Shown: piece by piece, positions 1 to 11,445 of the stretch
Numbering within the stretch: position 1 is the first letter of the stretch
How the letters are laid out: every line of letters begins with the position of its first letter
Origin: Perkinsus chesapeaki
Lineage: Eukaryota > Perkinsozoa > Perkinsida > Perkinsidae
DNA: 40,888 bases
Direction: 5' to 3'
Assembly: GCA_013115145.1 (NCBI GenBank)
Contig: JAAPAO010000308.1
Coordinates: forward strand, 1 to 40,888
Notes under the pieces: model-generated
The model's database searches: none
What the model was told of the DNA's origin: nothing
What the model saw: the letters and a program-made list of their open reading frames with translations, nothing else
Translations under genes and position numbers: made by a program

Positions 1-639
1 AGGCCTCAAAGGACAAGTATCTGGTTTATTGCTTTGCGCGTTTGAGTTGGTTACAGTTCTACGGAACAGCAGTAGGTTTCGGAAGTAGCCGCGCGGATCA
101 CGCCTTCTGAAATGAATAGAAACCGCGTCCTCTTTGCCTCACTGCTGGAGCACGAAGGCATGGTGCGACCGCTGAGACTGTTGCACTGTTCGCTCTACGC
201 GGGGTCGTGCAGAATTGTTGGATTGTCGTACTGCTAATTGCTGATCGACTCATCTTGTTGAATCCTTTGTGGATGAATTGTTGTCTATTTCGATACGATA
301 CGGTGCACTTTTGATAGTAATTGAAGCACTTCTCCGAGACTAACCAAACGCCTGGCCATCCATTTGAAAGTTAAGTCGCTTGAAAATCACCTATTATTAA
401 ATATATGGCGTGGTAATTGTCGAAGGTTATTATTCCTAAAATATTCTTGAAACGGGCAAGTAAGGAGGAGGCTTGGTCATTATGGTGTGGAAGGCTGAAT
501 GCCTGGAAAATTGTCGGAGGGTTTCCAGAGCTGCGTCTACCTTCAGGCGATAATCTGAAACCCTCGAGAGGACGGCAGTGTGCCCATCACTGAGTCGATC
601 ACAGCTTTGATGTTTGATTGTCTTGTAGCTAATAAAAAG
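1..639. other. 5' flank, no gene seen
   Basis: I see no supported coding frame here. The acyl-CoA synthetase gene ends at 640 on the minus strand. An alternative last exon could extend it: a GTAAGT donor follows the codons for G-A-F in the last exon, and splicing to an acceptor near 630 would move the stop to 599-601. Confidence 0.5.
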
Positions 640-2926
640 CTAGTCAACGACAGTCCAAATGACACTTACAAAAGCTCCAAGATGTTCATAAAGCGCTTCG
701 ACTTCTCTCTCAAATACTTTTACTGCGACGTTACGTTTCAGCTTGAATGACGGCGTGAGAATGTCATTGTCAACAGAGAACGGTTCGGGAGTCAAGTGAA
801 CAGCACGGACCTATCAGAGGCTTCGTTTCATTAAAGAGGGCAACACGCTGTACCCATTCAAAAGTCCTCAAGCCTGAGTTCTTTGACACTTCGCGAAGGC
901 TCTTCAAGATTAGCGCCTTGACGAAGTCACTTCGGCAAATGTCGTCTGGGGACCTAAAAATAGCAGTCCAGAATGTCAGCGGCCTAAAGTCAGCTTTCAC
1001 GGAGAAGCTCCTTACTTGAGACGGTCTCGTTCTCCAAGCTTTTTCTGAAGGTTCTCGAAATCAGGCACGATAACAGCTACAAGAAACGATCTCAAAGGGT
1101 TCCCATATACAAACGCTTGACCAACGTATGGTGAGAGTATTAGAACGTTCTCGATCCTCTCTGGGGCAATGTATTCTGACAGGCCATTTGAAAAGGGTAA
1201 GGGCATATTTATGTTGCTTACCTCCTTGACTTAGTTTGAATATACTCTTTTTCCTATCAATAATCTTCAATTGTCCACCTTTCAACCAAATACCAATATC
1301 ACCACTATGAACCCAACCATCGGAATCGATAGTATCTTTGGTTTTATCTGCCATCTTGTAGTATCTAGAAATGACATAACTTATACCTGGTTGAGGGTAA
1401 CTAAAAGATACCCGAGAAAAGCAGATGGTCCGCGAAGATATATTTCTCCTCGACCGCGACACTCCAACTTAGCCAACCCCGAACCTGACAAAAGTTTCCC
1501 CTGACAGCAAGCTGCCATTTTACCATGTTCAGTATCCGACATAAGATACCCCATCTCAGGGACATCAGCAAGTTTTACCTCTATGCAACTGGCCGGTCCG
1601 CCGATGTGTCCCGATGTGAAATCAAGGGGATGAGTGTAGGTGGCGACACCAGAGCACTCAGTCGCGCCGTAGCCCTCTATCACTGGGCAAGCAAAGAAAA
1701 CCCTCAGGAAATCGAGCACGTGCGTGGCGATGGGTGCAGAGCCGGTGAATACCAGCTGAACTTTCTGGAGACCGAGTGCGACCTTGACATCTTCAAACAC
1801 TTCTTTGTCCCACTTAGGGTGCTTCAACTCGTGCCGCTTCAGCCCCGCGAGCTTTTCTACGACAGCTTTGTTGAATAGCTCGTTCGAGCTGTTGGCTGCC
1901 ACTATTTTCTCGTAAAGTCTGTTGAGAAGGCGAGGCACAGATATGAATATCGTAGGTTTGAGAGCGGCTATATCATCCATTAACTTCAAAGCATCTCCTT
2001 GATAGAAGCCGATTCTCACACCGAGGTAGTACATAGCAATTTCGACCACTCTACCAAATACGTGGGGCAGTGGTAAGTAGTTGAGATAGTATTGCTCTCC
2101 ATCTCGAACATCGCAAGCGGGATAGGGAGATGTAAAGGACTCAACAAAGGAGGCTGCATTGGCAATCACGTTACCTTGGCTTAAAAGAGCGCCTTTAGGC
2201 TCGCCAGTGGTGCCGCTCGTGTAGCAGAATGTAGCGATATCTGTGGACTTACCGACAAGAGGTGGGTAAGCGACCTTCGCTCCGGCGAGCTCAATCTCGT
2301 CGAAGCTGAATAGCTTGATGTCGACAGAGTTGCAGGCCTCCCTGGCTCCTGCTGGTAGAGGGTCTACAGAGATTATTGCACGTAAACTCGGGCATCTGCC
2401 TTTAACGTCTACAAGCTTTGCTATCTGTGGTGAAGAGCAAACTACTGTAGTAAGCATAGTCTGATTGATTATATAGTGGACTACATCTTCCCCAAGAGTA
2501 TCATATAATGGTACTGTTGTTGCCCTTCTAGTAAATGCACCTTGTTCGGCAATAACCCATTCAGATCTATTTTTCATATATAAACCAATTAATCTCATTG
2601 AACCATCATCAGATAATAGATTTAATTCTTCAATACCTCTACCAAAATTAACTATTCTATTATAAACATCTTTATATGTTTGCCATTCAAAAGGTCCAAC
2701 ACCATCATCTAATAATGGACGTGTACCATGACAGGGGCGATCAGGGTATCTCTCCGCCGCCTGAGCGATATATTGACCAATATCACCACACTGAACTCAC
2801 CCTCTTGAGGACATCGAAGCTTGTAACCAAAGAATTATCATCATCAATGAATCCTTGTAAGCTATACTTGAAGCGTGGGTGACGATATATTGGCCCGCTG
2901 ACGCCAGGAATCTTTGAATCAGGCAT
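640..2926 (-). CDS. Long-chain acyl-CoA synthetase (ACSL-type, AMP-forming)
   Basis: Activates long-chain fatty acids to acyl-CoA through an acyl-AMP intermediate, feeding lipid synthesis or beta-oxidation, usually at ER or peroxisome membranes. Exons read from the high coordinate: 2801-2926, 1412-2760, 1222-1364, 1016-1175, 854-953 and 640-810. Introns are 40, 47, 46, 62 and 43 nt, all GT-AG, and every junction keeps phase. The product is 682 aa, the normal family length. Visible motifs are the AMP-binding P-loop CYTSGTTGEPKG (about residues 221-232), YGATE (about 406-410), WVHSGDIG, IIDRKK, KLSQGEYIAPE, and LTPSFKLKR near the C-terminus. The ATG at 2924-2926 is chosen because it opens a frame into the family-typical 'Y-R-H-P' start region. 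Residues encoded by 1485-1523 are extra to the family and may be a stop-free 39-nt intron; if so the product is 669 aa. Codon use turns strongly A/T-ending at about 2460-2745 and 1240-1350. Confidence 0.95.
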
Positions 2927-3912
2927 CTAACATTGAGTGGGAACGGCAAAACCCCTTCAGGTTCCCACCTCGTATACTCGTCCGTTCCGCGAGTTGTTGT
3001 CAGCCATTGGAAAGCGCAACTGTGACAGTGTCACCGTCATTCAAGACATGATACTTTCCCTACAAGTCAGTCTACTACAGGGCACATACGCTACTGAAGG
3101 CCGATCGCTAGTCTGGACAGAGATGCGAAACCTGAGGTTTACCTGGTAAGCTTTACCATTAAGATGTAATTCGCGGGGGGGTGACGTGTGCGCGAGCACG
3201 CATGCACATCAGGGCTCACACAGAACACTACATATAGGGGATGTGAATACACTACTGTATCCAATATTGGGAATCAAGTTGTACCCACACAGTTCAGGGC
3301 ATTTGGCTCTCTTGTCAAACAAAGCGGCAGGGAGGGAATCGCCCCGGGCAATCACTATTTCAAAGGTTAACTGCGCGTCGTACGGTGCATGCGTTCGATG
3401 TAGCCGCATGATGTAGCCTACATCGCCCAAATGTGTGCTTGTAGAGAGAGTTTTACATCTATATTGTGATACCTATTATATGTTCCCCCAGATCAAAGCA
3501 TAATCGTAGCCGAGAGGCTCTACTCCTATCACAATCCACTCGCTCAAGTAAAGGCTTGTGTATAAGCACTGGTTAATTTCTGCCATTGGCTTCTCTTCTG
3601 TGAATCAAGCTCCCCTTCAACCTTACTTCTGCGAAGATGAAGCTATTTGGGAGGCGGGTCACCTTACAGGTAATAACAAGCTACTTGATAGTATCAGGTA
3701 CCCAACTTAATACGGAAGGAATGTAGCTATGAATAAGTCTAATTGAATACAATATTCATAAAGAGTACAAGTCGATACGAGATCAGGAATTATTCCTGAA
3801 CTCGCTTCTGGGAGTGAACTTCACTCTCTTTGTTGAACAGCGGGCGAATTTCGTCGAAACTGTTAAACGGTTTAACTTAAACTACCATTGTCTATAACCA
3901 ATCCTGGCATAA
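2927..3912. other. Intergenic, no supported gene
   Basis: Only short open frames (under 80 codons) on both strands, without recognisable motifs or consistent splice structure. It may hold the 5' UTR or promoter of the synthetase gene and upstream exons of the plus-strand gene that follows, but I cannot place them. Confidence 0.4.
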
Positions 3913-4431
3913 GAACCCAGGAGGTGCGTTCAATTTCGCGCGCTTAGGGAAATTCGTATTTCGGGTAACTGGTCCGATATCCATTGGAGTGACACAAGGC
4001 AGATACTAGATATCACATGGGAAACCTTCAGCCCGCACGCCAAAGTGCGTAGATTCTCAAACACAGTCGTACATGTGAACTCCAGAGAGGAGAGTGAGCA
4101 ACAGAAACTGATGCGCGAGGGCGAGCGAACACCTCCTGAGGTGGACCAGTCGCACTGTGTGTAAACACACGTAGCAAGCCAATTTCATCTCTTGACATAC
4201 TTACAGCCTCTTGATTCTAATCTCGGCGGCAAGCTAGCAGTAGCGTGCTTCCAGCACGCCAGCCCTGGTAACGGTCGGTTCTATACTACCTGGCAAAAGA
4301 ACATACTAACAGTTATTGTCGAACTTGAGAATCCCATGGCGAGAGTTGAAATTCTAACGGAGAAGCAGCTCTTTCCGTTTCAAGGGCGTGCGCTCATATT
4401 TGACCGGAAAAAATTTCCAAGGCGAAGCTGA
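3913..4431 (+). CDS. Unrecognised two-exon protein, 5' end not found
   Basis: An open frame without a start codon runs from 3913 to 4158 (first in-frame Met only near its end) and joins in phase through a 48-nt intron (4159-4206, GTGTAA...TTACAG) to an exon ending with a stop at 4429-4431. The composition looks like protein: the first exon is rich in Trp, Ser and charged residues (GNWSDIHWSDTRQ, then REESEQQK), and the second ends in basic residues (FDRKKFPRRS). I do not recognise the family. Upstream exons with the start codon must lie before 3913. The donor is not the strongest type, so the junction is tentative. Confidence 0.45.
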
Positions 4432-4756
4432 CATTCCAAAGTGCGAACTTGATGTACAAAAGGAGTAGATATGAAGTACAAGGCGATTCATGACGAACTG
4501 ATAAACGAAAAATATGAAATTATATTCTTGTAAATAGTAAACCTTGCTCCGCATCCCAATCAGGAAATCCGAATGTCTTCCTATCAATTGGTATGTCATT
4601 TAGTGACATAGTGACATGGATTTAGTGACAGGGTCTGGACAAGCCATATCATAACTGGTGCAGCCGCGACTTAAAAGGTATCATACACCGGCCCACTAAG
4701 CTGAAGTCCCGGTTATGGTGAGTTCTACCATAACCTCAATGTCATGAGTACAGCCA

Positions 4757-5035
4757 TTGCCAACGGTATCGACATGTAGATTATCGTTGGTGGATGGATG
4801 TGGCAAAGAAGCAACGTTATCCGCTTGGCCGCGCGGGAGACACGCCCAATATTTTTTATCATGTCGCTCGCCACGAGCATTTTCCAAGGAGATGCTTATC
4901 GAGCGCCTTGACCTGTTCCAGGACGCTTTAATGCTTAGCCCCAGGTTTCGCGTGTTCCGCTTATTTCATCAGTTCGTTCAAGAGACTGGAAACCTAAAGC
5001 TGGTTATTGTACTGGTGTTTGCAAAGTTTACTTAA
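4757..5035 (+). CDS. Weak open frame, possible exon
   Basis: A 92-codon frame with an ATG start. The second half (from about 4890) reads like a helical segment with L/F/R-rich periodicity, but no family is recognised and no splice partner was found. It may be chance. Confidence 0.15.
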   Translation: MPTVSTCRLSLVDGCGKEATLSAWPRGRHAQYFLSCRSPRAFSKEMLIERLDLFQDALMLSPRFRVFRLFHQFVQETGNLKLVIVLVFAKFT

Positions 5036-5432
5036 CGATCCGCGTATCACCTAAAATTGGGGAGGCTTCTCTTGTAGGTGTGCAACTGTTGCTCCACGCA
5101 TCTCGCTAAATGAAAGACAATTCATGTTACAAAGTCGCTCTAGGTTGCTAATATTAGCCCTTAATGAGGTTAGTCGACTTGCACTGTTACGCACTTCTCT
5201 GCGCGTTGTTGACCAGTATGGCCTCGGGCGCCGCCCTAAGAACTGACTCAAGATGGGATGGCTGGAAGATATGCCAATCTCCGATAGTATCGGGGTAGAG
5301 TCACTAGCAGCAGAGTGTGATTGCGTAACCCTGGTCGAGATAAAATTTAATTCGAACTTGAAAGTCTAATGCGGAGATATCAGAATATGAGACGCTTGGG
5401 ATTGAACAGGTACATTATCCGATTATCCATGG

Positions 5433-5458
5433 TGCATATAATATGCAGCATATTATAT
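5433..5458. repeat. Overlapping tight palindromes
   Basis: TGCATAT-A-ATATGCA (5433-5447) overlaps ATATAATATGC-A-GCATATTATAT (5436-5458). Both are perfect apart from one central base. This is one of several similar sites in the window. Confidence 0.85.
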
Positions 5459-5609
5459 CGTCCTTTTGGTGGGCATTTGTACCACTCGCTAGCTATCAAC
5501 CAATCTTAGAAAAGTTGCCAAATTCGTCTATTCTCCCAACAATGGGTTAAACAAATGGCTAATCCCAGTCATAACACCAACGTATCTTCTCCCATATTTC
5601 TGTGTTCAG

Positions 5610-6104
5610 ATGGTCATGTTTCAGGTGAGAAAGGGCACAACCAATACATCGTGCCGATTGGACCCTGGTGAGACATCTGACCATTTTTATGTTTCAAGAG
5701 ATAAATCAGTAGAAAATGGTGACTGGTACACGTTTGTGCTTTGGACAAGCAGAAGCGAGTACATCGCGATCTGGTAGTAGCTTCAATTAAATCACATGTT
5801 ATTTTACCATGGCAATCTTAGGTTATATGACAACGGTACGATGGAACTTTCTGTTAAGATGCAGCATGAAAGGACTCAAGGGCTTACCAGTGCCATTTAT
5901 AAACACTTCTCAGACAAGATTCCATTCAATTTGAAGATGATGAAGGGACTGACTAACACACTTACGAGATCCGATCTAAAATGTGATGAAGTCCTCGATG
6001 TGCTGATGGTCGGAAAAACTGACCCATTTTGGGTTACAAAATTCCTGAGTGACAATAAAGATGCCATTATTGAGAAGTTTGAAGAATGGAGGAATATGAG
6101 CTAG
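5610..6104 (+). CDS. Unrecognised 148-aa protein, member 1 of a two-member family
   Basis: Two exons, 5610-5773 and 5822-6104, joined by a 48-nt intron (GTAGTAGC...CTTAG) that splits a Trp codon TG|G. The 148-aa product has no signal peptide or membrane segment that I can see. Its C-terminal part carries the pattern HF-x(4)-PF, then RSD, a Cys, PF-x-W-x(3)-FL-x(2)-N-x-D-x-I-x-EK, ending EEWRNMS. The same pattern, and the same phase-2 intron after a Trp, recurs at 20999-21521. The ATG at 5610 directly follows a possible acceptor (TTCAG), so an upstream exon is possible. No known domain is recognised. Confidence 0.65.
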
Positions 6105-6520
6105 GTTGTCTTGACGACTATTTATGAGGACCAGAATTTATTTTCGTCATGAGCATGTTGTCGACCCTATGAATGTGTATGTTATGATGTTTGTGTTATC
6201 GGTCATGGTACTGAGTCACAAGTCCCTTCTAATGATTATATGAGCGTTTGTCTAGGATACGTTCGTGCTTTCATGAAAGCTACGCTGCCTCAAAATGATT
6301 GCCTCCTTAGCTTACTGGTCACTTCACGCAGTGAACAATAGGCTGACAACTACAGCGTATCGTGATACTCAATTCTTCATGGATATATATCTGATACGTG
6401 AAATTACTATTCTGTTGAGCATCATTCATGTTGCGTGACTCCTAGATAGCAACCCTCATCTGTATTGTGAGTTTCGCATTATAAGCATACCATATTTCGG
6501 GACTGATAAGCCCCTTTTGA

Positions 6521-6751
6521 ATGGAGGCATGCCCTGTTGAGGAAGGACTGGGGGTAACTCAGTTGAAAGGCTTTGTACAGAGTGGATCCAGCCCTCCTGG
6601 GGCACACCGGTTCACAAGTATCTTCACAATGGAATTAAAAATAAGAGAAGGGATGCTCACTATGACGATTTGGCATCATTCGAAGGGCAATAAGTTATCC
6701 ACAATACCATCCTTCGCTATTAACAAAACCTCCTTCATCTGTGATAAGTAA
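6521..6751 (+). CDS. Weak open frame, possible exon
   Basis: A 76-codon frame with an ATG, ending just before the coiled-coil gene. No motif or splice partner was found. Listed only because it lies in a gap between two plus-strand genes. Confidence 0.15.
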   Translation: MEACPVEEGLGVTQLKGFVQSGSSPPGAHRFTSIFTMELKIREGMLTMTIWHHSKGNKLSTIPSFAINKTSFICDK

Positions 6752-6771
6752 TCCTAGAGTGTTATATTATA

Positions 6772-7745
6772 ATGTCCAGAGTAAACACCCGACAGGAATT
6801 ATATCCGACTAATGATGACCAAGTATTAAACACGATAGTAAAATACTGTAAATCACATGGCAAGACGTATCAAGACGGACCAACGTCAAACTCGAATGGG
6901 AACGATAGTAGAATTGATAAGGTTTTGGAAAAGTTAGATGCTCTGATGGACGGACGACAACCATCGGTCAGTGTTAGGGACCAGGATCTGAAAATAGTAG
7001 ACACAAACTTGGAAGAGTTGGGACGACTTGAAGGACATATAATACCCGAAATAATGAAAATGCAAAGGGGGATATTGACTGAGCTTCAGGAGAATAAACA
7101 AACTAAAGCAGGCCTGCAGTGGAGATTGCATGCATTGGAGGCACGTCTTAAGTCAAAGGACAATATAATCAGAGAACTGAGTGATAAAGTGAAGAGCTTG
7201 AGTGATGGAAGGGACTTGGCTATCATGAAAATGAGGAAGCAAGTGTTGGACTTGCAACATGAACTCGGAAAAACGGGGAACGACAAGGTAAAAAAAGAAC
7301 CTTCATCTTGCATCTGAATCATATGTTCTGAAATATACCGATTGAACATCTTCTTTTGCTTCTCAGACTTCATTCGTAGATGGCGACCACATAGAAGATT
7401 GTATCAAGACCCTAGACGAGTAAGTTAGGCGTCAGTAGGCGGCTATTGTCGTTCATGCAAGTCAACACAAAGAACGCTGATCATTCTTCATATGATTCTC
7501 ATATGAATCATGTTATGATATATCTGTGGTTCGAACGACTGAGTTAAGTATTATGCTCGAAGCATGCGATCGAGCATCGCAACCCCCAGCCGATTGTAGT
7601 ATGTCGTGCTGTCTCAAGGCTGATGGATCTCGCATCGGTACCTGCGGCCGAGATGACAGATGCTAGACTTGAACGTATCCGTGAAAGAAGCAAGGAGTTG
7701 AAGAAGGAACTGAAGTCTCTTTACCCGACACTAGTGAGCCCTTAA
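6772..7745 (+). CDS. Coiled-coil protein, unrecognised
   Basis: The first exon opens at ATG 6772. Unspliced it would stop at 7315-7317 (181 aa). A donor at 7288 (AAG|GTAAAA) and a pyrimidine-rich acceptor (TTCTTTTGCTTCTCAG, ending 7366) suggest that the frame continues (T-S-F-V-D-G-D-H...). A later open frame, about 7600-7745, reads ARLERIRERSKELKKELKSL, which matches a coiled-coil C-terminus with a stop at 7743-7745. I could not fix the junction between the second and last exons. The first exon has long heptad-like stretches (about residues 45-160: KVLEKLDAL, LHALEARLKSKDNIIRELSDK). It is probably a structural or scaffold protein. Confidence 0.55.
7487..7507. repeat. Inverted repeat
   Basis: TTCATATGA-TTC-TCATATGAA, nine-base arms around three bases. 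It lies between putative exons of the coiled-coil gene, so it could be intronic. Confidence 0.7.
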
Positions 7746-7812
7746 GCATCGTTTTCATCAGGTCACCCGTCTCATAAGCGCCAACATCTCCATAAATGCG
7801 CATGTCTCATTT

Positions 7813-8004
7813 ATGTTCATCATGAACGGTTCATGTCGATTGAGCGTTGCGTCTAGTCAAGCTAATGAGCCCCACTCATTTACGGTTCCAAAGCTGACGG
7901 GAACCTGGGAATGCGCATTCATGGAATACGTTCGAGGGGACAACACAACAAAGAAACGGCCATTGGCAGCAATCCACCGAGAAATAATTCTTAACACAAC
8001 GTAA
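7813..8004 (+). CDS. Weak open frame
   Basis: A 63-codon frame from an ATG. It reads somewhat like protein (HSFTVPKLTGTWECAFMEY) but has no recognised family and no clear splice partners. It could be an exon or fragment of an unannotated gene. Confidence 0.2.
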   Translation: MFIMNGSCRLSVASSQANEPHSFTVPKLTGTWECAFMEYVRGDNTTKKRPLAAIHREIILNTT

Positions 8005-8261
8005 AAAGTAGCGGGGCGGCTAGCAGGATATACCCTGCTAACCAGTATAGAAGTTGAATCATTTTTCACCGATCTACTAGGGGATAATAACAATAGGAAT
8101 ATTATGCAGCGTGGTTTATTCACGCCAAAGGAGTCTCATTGCAAAAGAGAAAATCACTTGACCACACTCCCAATGGCACACAGATCAGTTGATTTGGCCT
8201 TCTGGGCTCGAGTAATCTGAATGTTACTCTAAGGTTCATCAAGGCAGTAAGCAAATACAAC

Positions 8262-8429
8262 CTAAGGACACCAGCATGTGGGTGTGGGCCTCTCACGGCA
8301 CTGGCAAGTTTTCCGGCAGTCTGAACATACCAGACCAGCCAAACTCCTCAAATGTTGTGGAAGATTCTCAATACCAGTACTGGAAAGGAAGATGATGAAG
8401 CAGACGATGGAGCTGGTATACTTGAGCAT
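8262..8429 (-). CDS. Six-cysteine micro-peptide 1
   Basis: A single-exon 55-aa peptide from the ATG at 8427-8429 (MLKYTSS...). A hydrophobic N-terminal segment (about residues 8-18, IVCFIIFL) resembles a signal peptide. The C-terminus is HLRSLAG followed by C-x2-C-R-x-T-C-x-C-x7-C-x-C-P and an immediate stop. The peptide at 22996-23172 has the same length, the same start (M-(I)-LKY), the same HLRSL block, identical cysteine spacing and the same CP end, although the DNA is well diverged. The frame is open upstream to 8537, but the start aligning with the paralogue is preferred. Likely secreted, with up to three disulfides; the function is unknown. Confidence 0.7.
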   Translation of the reverse strand: MLKYTSSIVCFIIFLSSTGIENLPQHLRSLAGLVCSDCRKTCQCRERPTPTCWCP

Positions 8430-8471
8430 TATTAGAAGACAGCTAAAATAACAAAACGTCTTGGTTAAGGG

Positions 8472-8744
8472 TTGCCGTTGAGAAGAGGGGCTTTCTATCC
8501 AAGCACAGTAATAGAATACAGAGTAAGCAAAGATCAAGAGTCAGGTGGCCTGGTCAGGTACAAGACTGTCGCGACGACATATGAATTGTCTCTCCCCAAG
8601 TTTGCCGTAGATTATCTATTAACTGGGATACTACCTATTCTACACCACCTAATTTCCACGGTAGGGATCCTATCCTCACCTCCATATCAAGAGAAGAGAA
8701 AGGTGTACCCAGATGCCTCTATAGAGCTGCGCTCGTCGCCTTAG
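8472..8744 (+). CDS. Weak open frame
   Basis: A 90-codon frame (VIEYRVSKDQESGGLV...), overlapping on the opposite strand the extended frame upstream of the micro-peptide. The text is protein-like in its first half, but there is no family match and no splice partner. Confidence 0.2.
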   Translation: MPLRRGAFYPSTVIEYRVSKDQESGGLVRYKTVATTYELSLPKFAVDYLLTGILPILHHLISTVGILSSPPYQEKRKVYPDASIELRSSP

Positions 8745-8760
8745 GTATCCAGACTATCGT

Positions 8761-8780
8761 GTCACCATCGGTGACTCACC
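8761..8780. repeat. Triple palindrome a-a'-a
   Basis: GTCACC-ATC-GGTGAC overlaps GGTGA-C-TCACC, giving three alternating arms in 20 bases. Confidence 0.75.
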
Positions 8781-10702
8781 TAGCCCCGGTCTTGCGCCTC
8801 TTCAAACATGCTTTGTTGAAAAAATTCATTTGAGAAAGATAATTAATCTCGGAAGAATCATGATTGATGAATTGGTGAACCACCTGATTGAAACACGTCA
8901 CTTATTGAGGAAGGATATTGCGTTTTCGACGATTTAATGGTTTTCAATGACTTATGTAATTTGCCCTACGATCCAGGTGAAGTCTTGTCACGTCACACTG
9001 GCTACTGAACAAGGCAACCTTCCGTTCGACAGAGGAACTCCTAAGCGTTGCCTATTCAATGGGCCCTATTGTGCATTCCTGGCCCTAGAGTAGGCAAGGA
9101 AAAGAGTGAAGGATACGTATTTGATTCAATTCTCCATGATTATCGGGGCTTGAGAGTGGCATAGCCTTGTAGAATCTCCTTTGGTTCGAGTTTCGTCATC
9201 AGATGCGCATGTTACTAAGGCCGGCTTAGTAAGGCTGCTCCAAGAAGTTCTTGGTCTCCTATCTCCTATGGTCATGTTAAGAATAGAGCTTGTAGAGTGC
9301 AAGTAAATCCGTTTGACATGAATGCATTTCCACGGAAGCGCAAGGTGTAATCCCGAGTAATTCTCTCTCTGGCGCATCACATGATAACGGTCGCGGACCG
9401 AAGCTTCGTATTTTGTAGCAAGCAAGATATATACAGTTTAAGGCATTATCATTCCCTCTTGGGGATAATATGGGTCACCCCATCGTACTCTTCATCATGT
9501 CGATTTAAAATTATTCGGAGGACTATGTATCCTCGACAGTTAATCTCCTCCACCTGAATTCCAGGCACGGGTTACATTCCAGTTATATTCTTTCAGTCCC
9601 CTGAACACTCTCCACCACTAGTGCCCAGAATGGTGGTAGCAGCTCCCTTGGATGTACCCTTGATAGACTTCTTACAATGTTTGGTACTTAATAAGCACCT
9701 AACAACTTTTGCGAAATGGTTATACGCGATCGTAATAACCGCAATAACGGTTATGGATATTAGGTCACCCTTTTTTCTCAGTCTGTCGCTCTTGTGATAC
9801 ATTTAGTGGGGATTGTTTGCTCGTTGCCAGCAGCTTGCCGATTATCAGCTTTCATGGCGTAACTCGAGATTAATATGCAAAGCTCTCGGTCATTTGCCTT
9901 CCCGGTCAGCGAGGACATTGCTGTGCGGGAGGGGCCGTCGAAGTTTGTGGAAAGGCTTTCAACTTTGTTGATAGCCTACTTCTCAACGGTTGTGAGAATT
10001 CCCCAACTCATTTCCTCAAAGCCACGTTGAAACCTTTGGAGTGAGGTGGGTTAGCGACGTTCCCTGCCTTCATCGCCTCGTTGGTGACGCCTGCTCCCTC
10101 CCATTGACCGTTGGGACTTCGTACGGCACTCGACGGGAGCGATCGATGAGCAGCAAAGCAGCTGGCAGGTGTGAGCCAGCACTGCCAGGTGCAGCAGACT
10201 GAAGAAATCTATACTAGCTCATACACCGCCTAGCGGATTTCGCCTCGTAACGATGCGACTATCTCTGGGAAATGAATCGAGACAAAACCGATCAAGCTTC
10301 TCTGCGCACGAAGAAGGGGGATCTCTTCGCAGGGCTGTCCCTATCGCGCAAACTTCGTGTAGATCGCACAAGAAATTATTTTAGTTACTTTAACATTGTT
10401 CGCTGAAAGACCTTCTATGAATAGAAGAGCTACGTGCTCTCATTCTCTTGCTGCCATTGAGGGTTACCCTTCCGAGTAATTTCTAGTGAGGACCTCATAT
10501 TTCCGAAGTCCTTGTGCGCAAAGTTGTTTCCAGCAGGAAAAAGCTGCGTAGCGGCAACACACCGCGGGCACTCAGACAACACACACCACGCTACTGACTG
10601 AAACTCTCGAGCCTTTTTTAACATGGGAGATGAAAGTCGTAGCCTTCTTTAACTCATCCAGGGAAGGTTATTCATTCAGTTATTTGGCGATTATCTGTTA
10701 AA
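8781..10702. other. Gene-poor stretch
   Basis: No coding frame that I can support on either strand; all frames are under 100 codons and lack motifs. Small inverted repeats occur, for example ATAACCG-CAATAA-CGGTTAT near 9736-9755. Confidence 0.4.
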
Positions 10703-11158
10703 ATGCACCGCTTCTGCTGGTTATCAATCGCAGCAGGTTCTTTGTTGAACTGGTCAGTTATAGCCCAGGAAGATGGCTCTCTAGGCGGATCCTACATCCA
10801 TTACTTCGATGAGGACCGTCTCTACTCTCTCCGTTACAGCTTTCTTCAACATGGTGGCATCGCAATAATCACTCTCAACTGTACCAATGAGGTTGACGCT
10901 TTCGGGCCAGATGATTTTCCTAATTCCCCGGGGCCTAGTCCGAAGCCTGGTGTACAAGTTTACAGTATTGGTTTCGATGACCCCAGATACAACGAGATGG
11001 TGAAATATGCTTTAACCTACTGTTGCAGATTTGGCTATACCCGCTATCATCCGGACGACTTCGAGTTTTTATACTACTATCGCCAGAAGCATAATATGAA
11101 AGTAACTTACAAAGGCGGGTTCCTACAGCTTGATGAGGAGCTTCCTCCTCTCAAGTGA
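10703..11158 (+). CDS. Secreted 151-aa protein, unrecognised
   Basis: Single exon, ATG to TGA. An N-terminal signal peptide is clear (MHRFCWLSIAAGSLLNWSVIA, cleavage plausible after residue 21). The mature part is rich in Tyr, Phe, Asp and Pro, with one N-glycosylation sequon (NCT, about residue 59), a Pro-rich loop (PNSPGPSPKPG) and a CC pair near residue 107. The C-terminus is acidic, then ends PPLK. No known domain is recognised. It probably acts outside the cell or in the secretory pathway. Confidence 0.7.
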   Translation: MHRFCWLSIAAGSLLNWSVIAQEDGSLGGSYIHYFDEDRLYSLRYSFLQHGGIAIITLNCTNEVDAFGPDDFPNSPGPSPKPGVQVYSIGFDDPRYNEMVKYALTYCCRFGYTRYHPDDFEFLYYYRQKHNMKVTYKGGFLQLDEELPPLK

Positions 11159-11445
11159 GGCATAGGCGTGCCCGACTGCAACAGGTTGATACTCGTCAAT
11201 CAGTGCTGATTCTTATTATAGACGCTTCGGCTCCGAGGCTTAGTAGCCGGGCGTCTGCCAATCGACACTGCTGCCTCTATTTCACTATACTGGTGGCATT
11301 ACGCTTTAACCATTTTCCCTCTAATCATTTTCTCTATTATTGTGTTACCAGTCCCCGTGTGGGGTTGCAACTAACAGCTTCGGTCGAACCACAAATGTTA
11401 TTAACAAATTGCTACTAGCAATATACTAGAGCGTTGAACCCGATG

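Noticed and set aside
1525-1878. 117-codon plus-strand open frame
   Set aside because: Antisense to the acyl-CoA synthetase exon.
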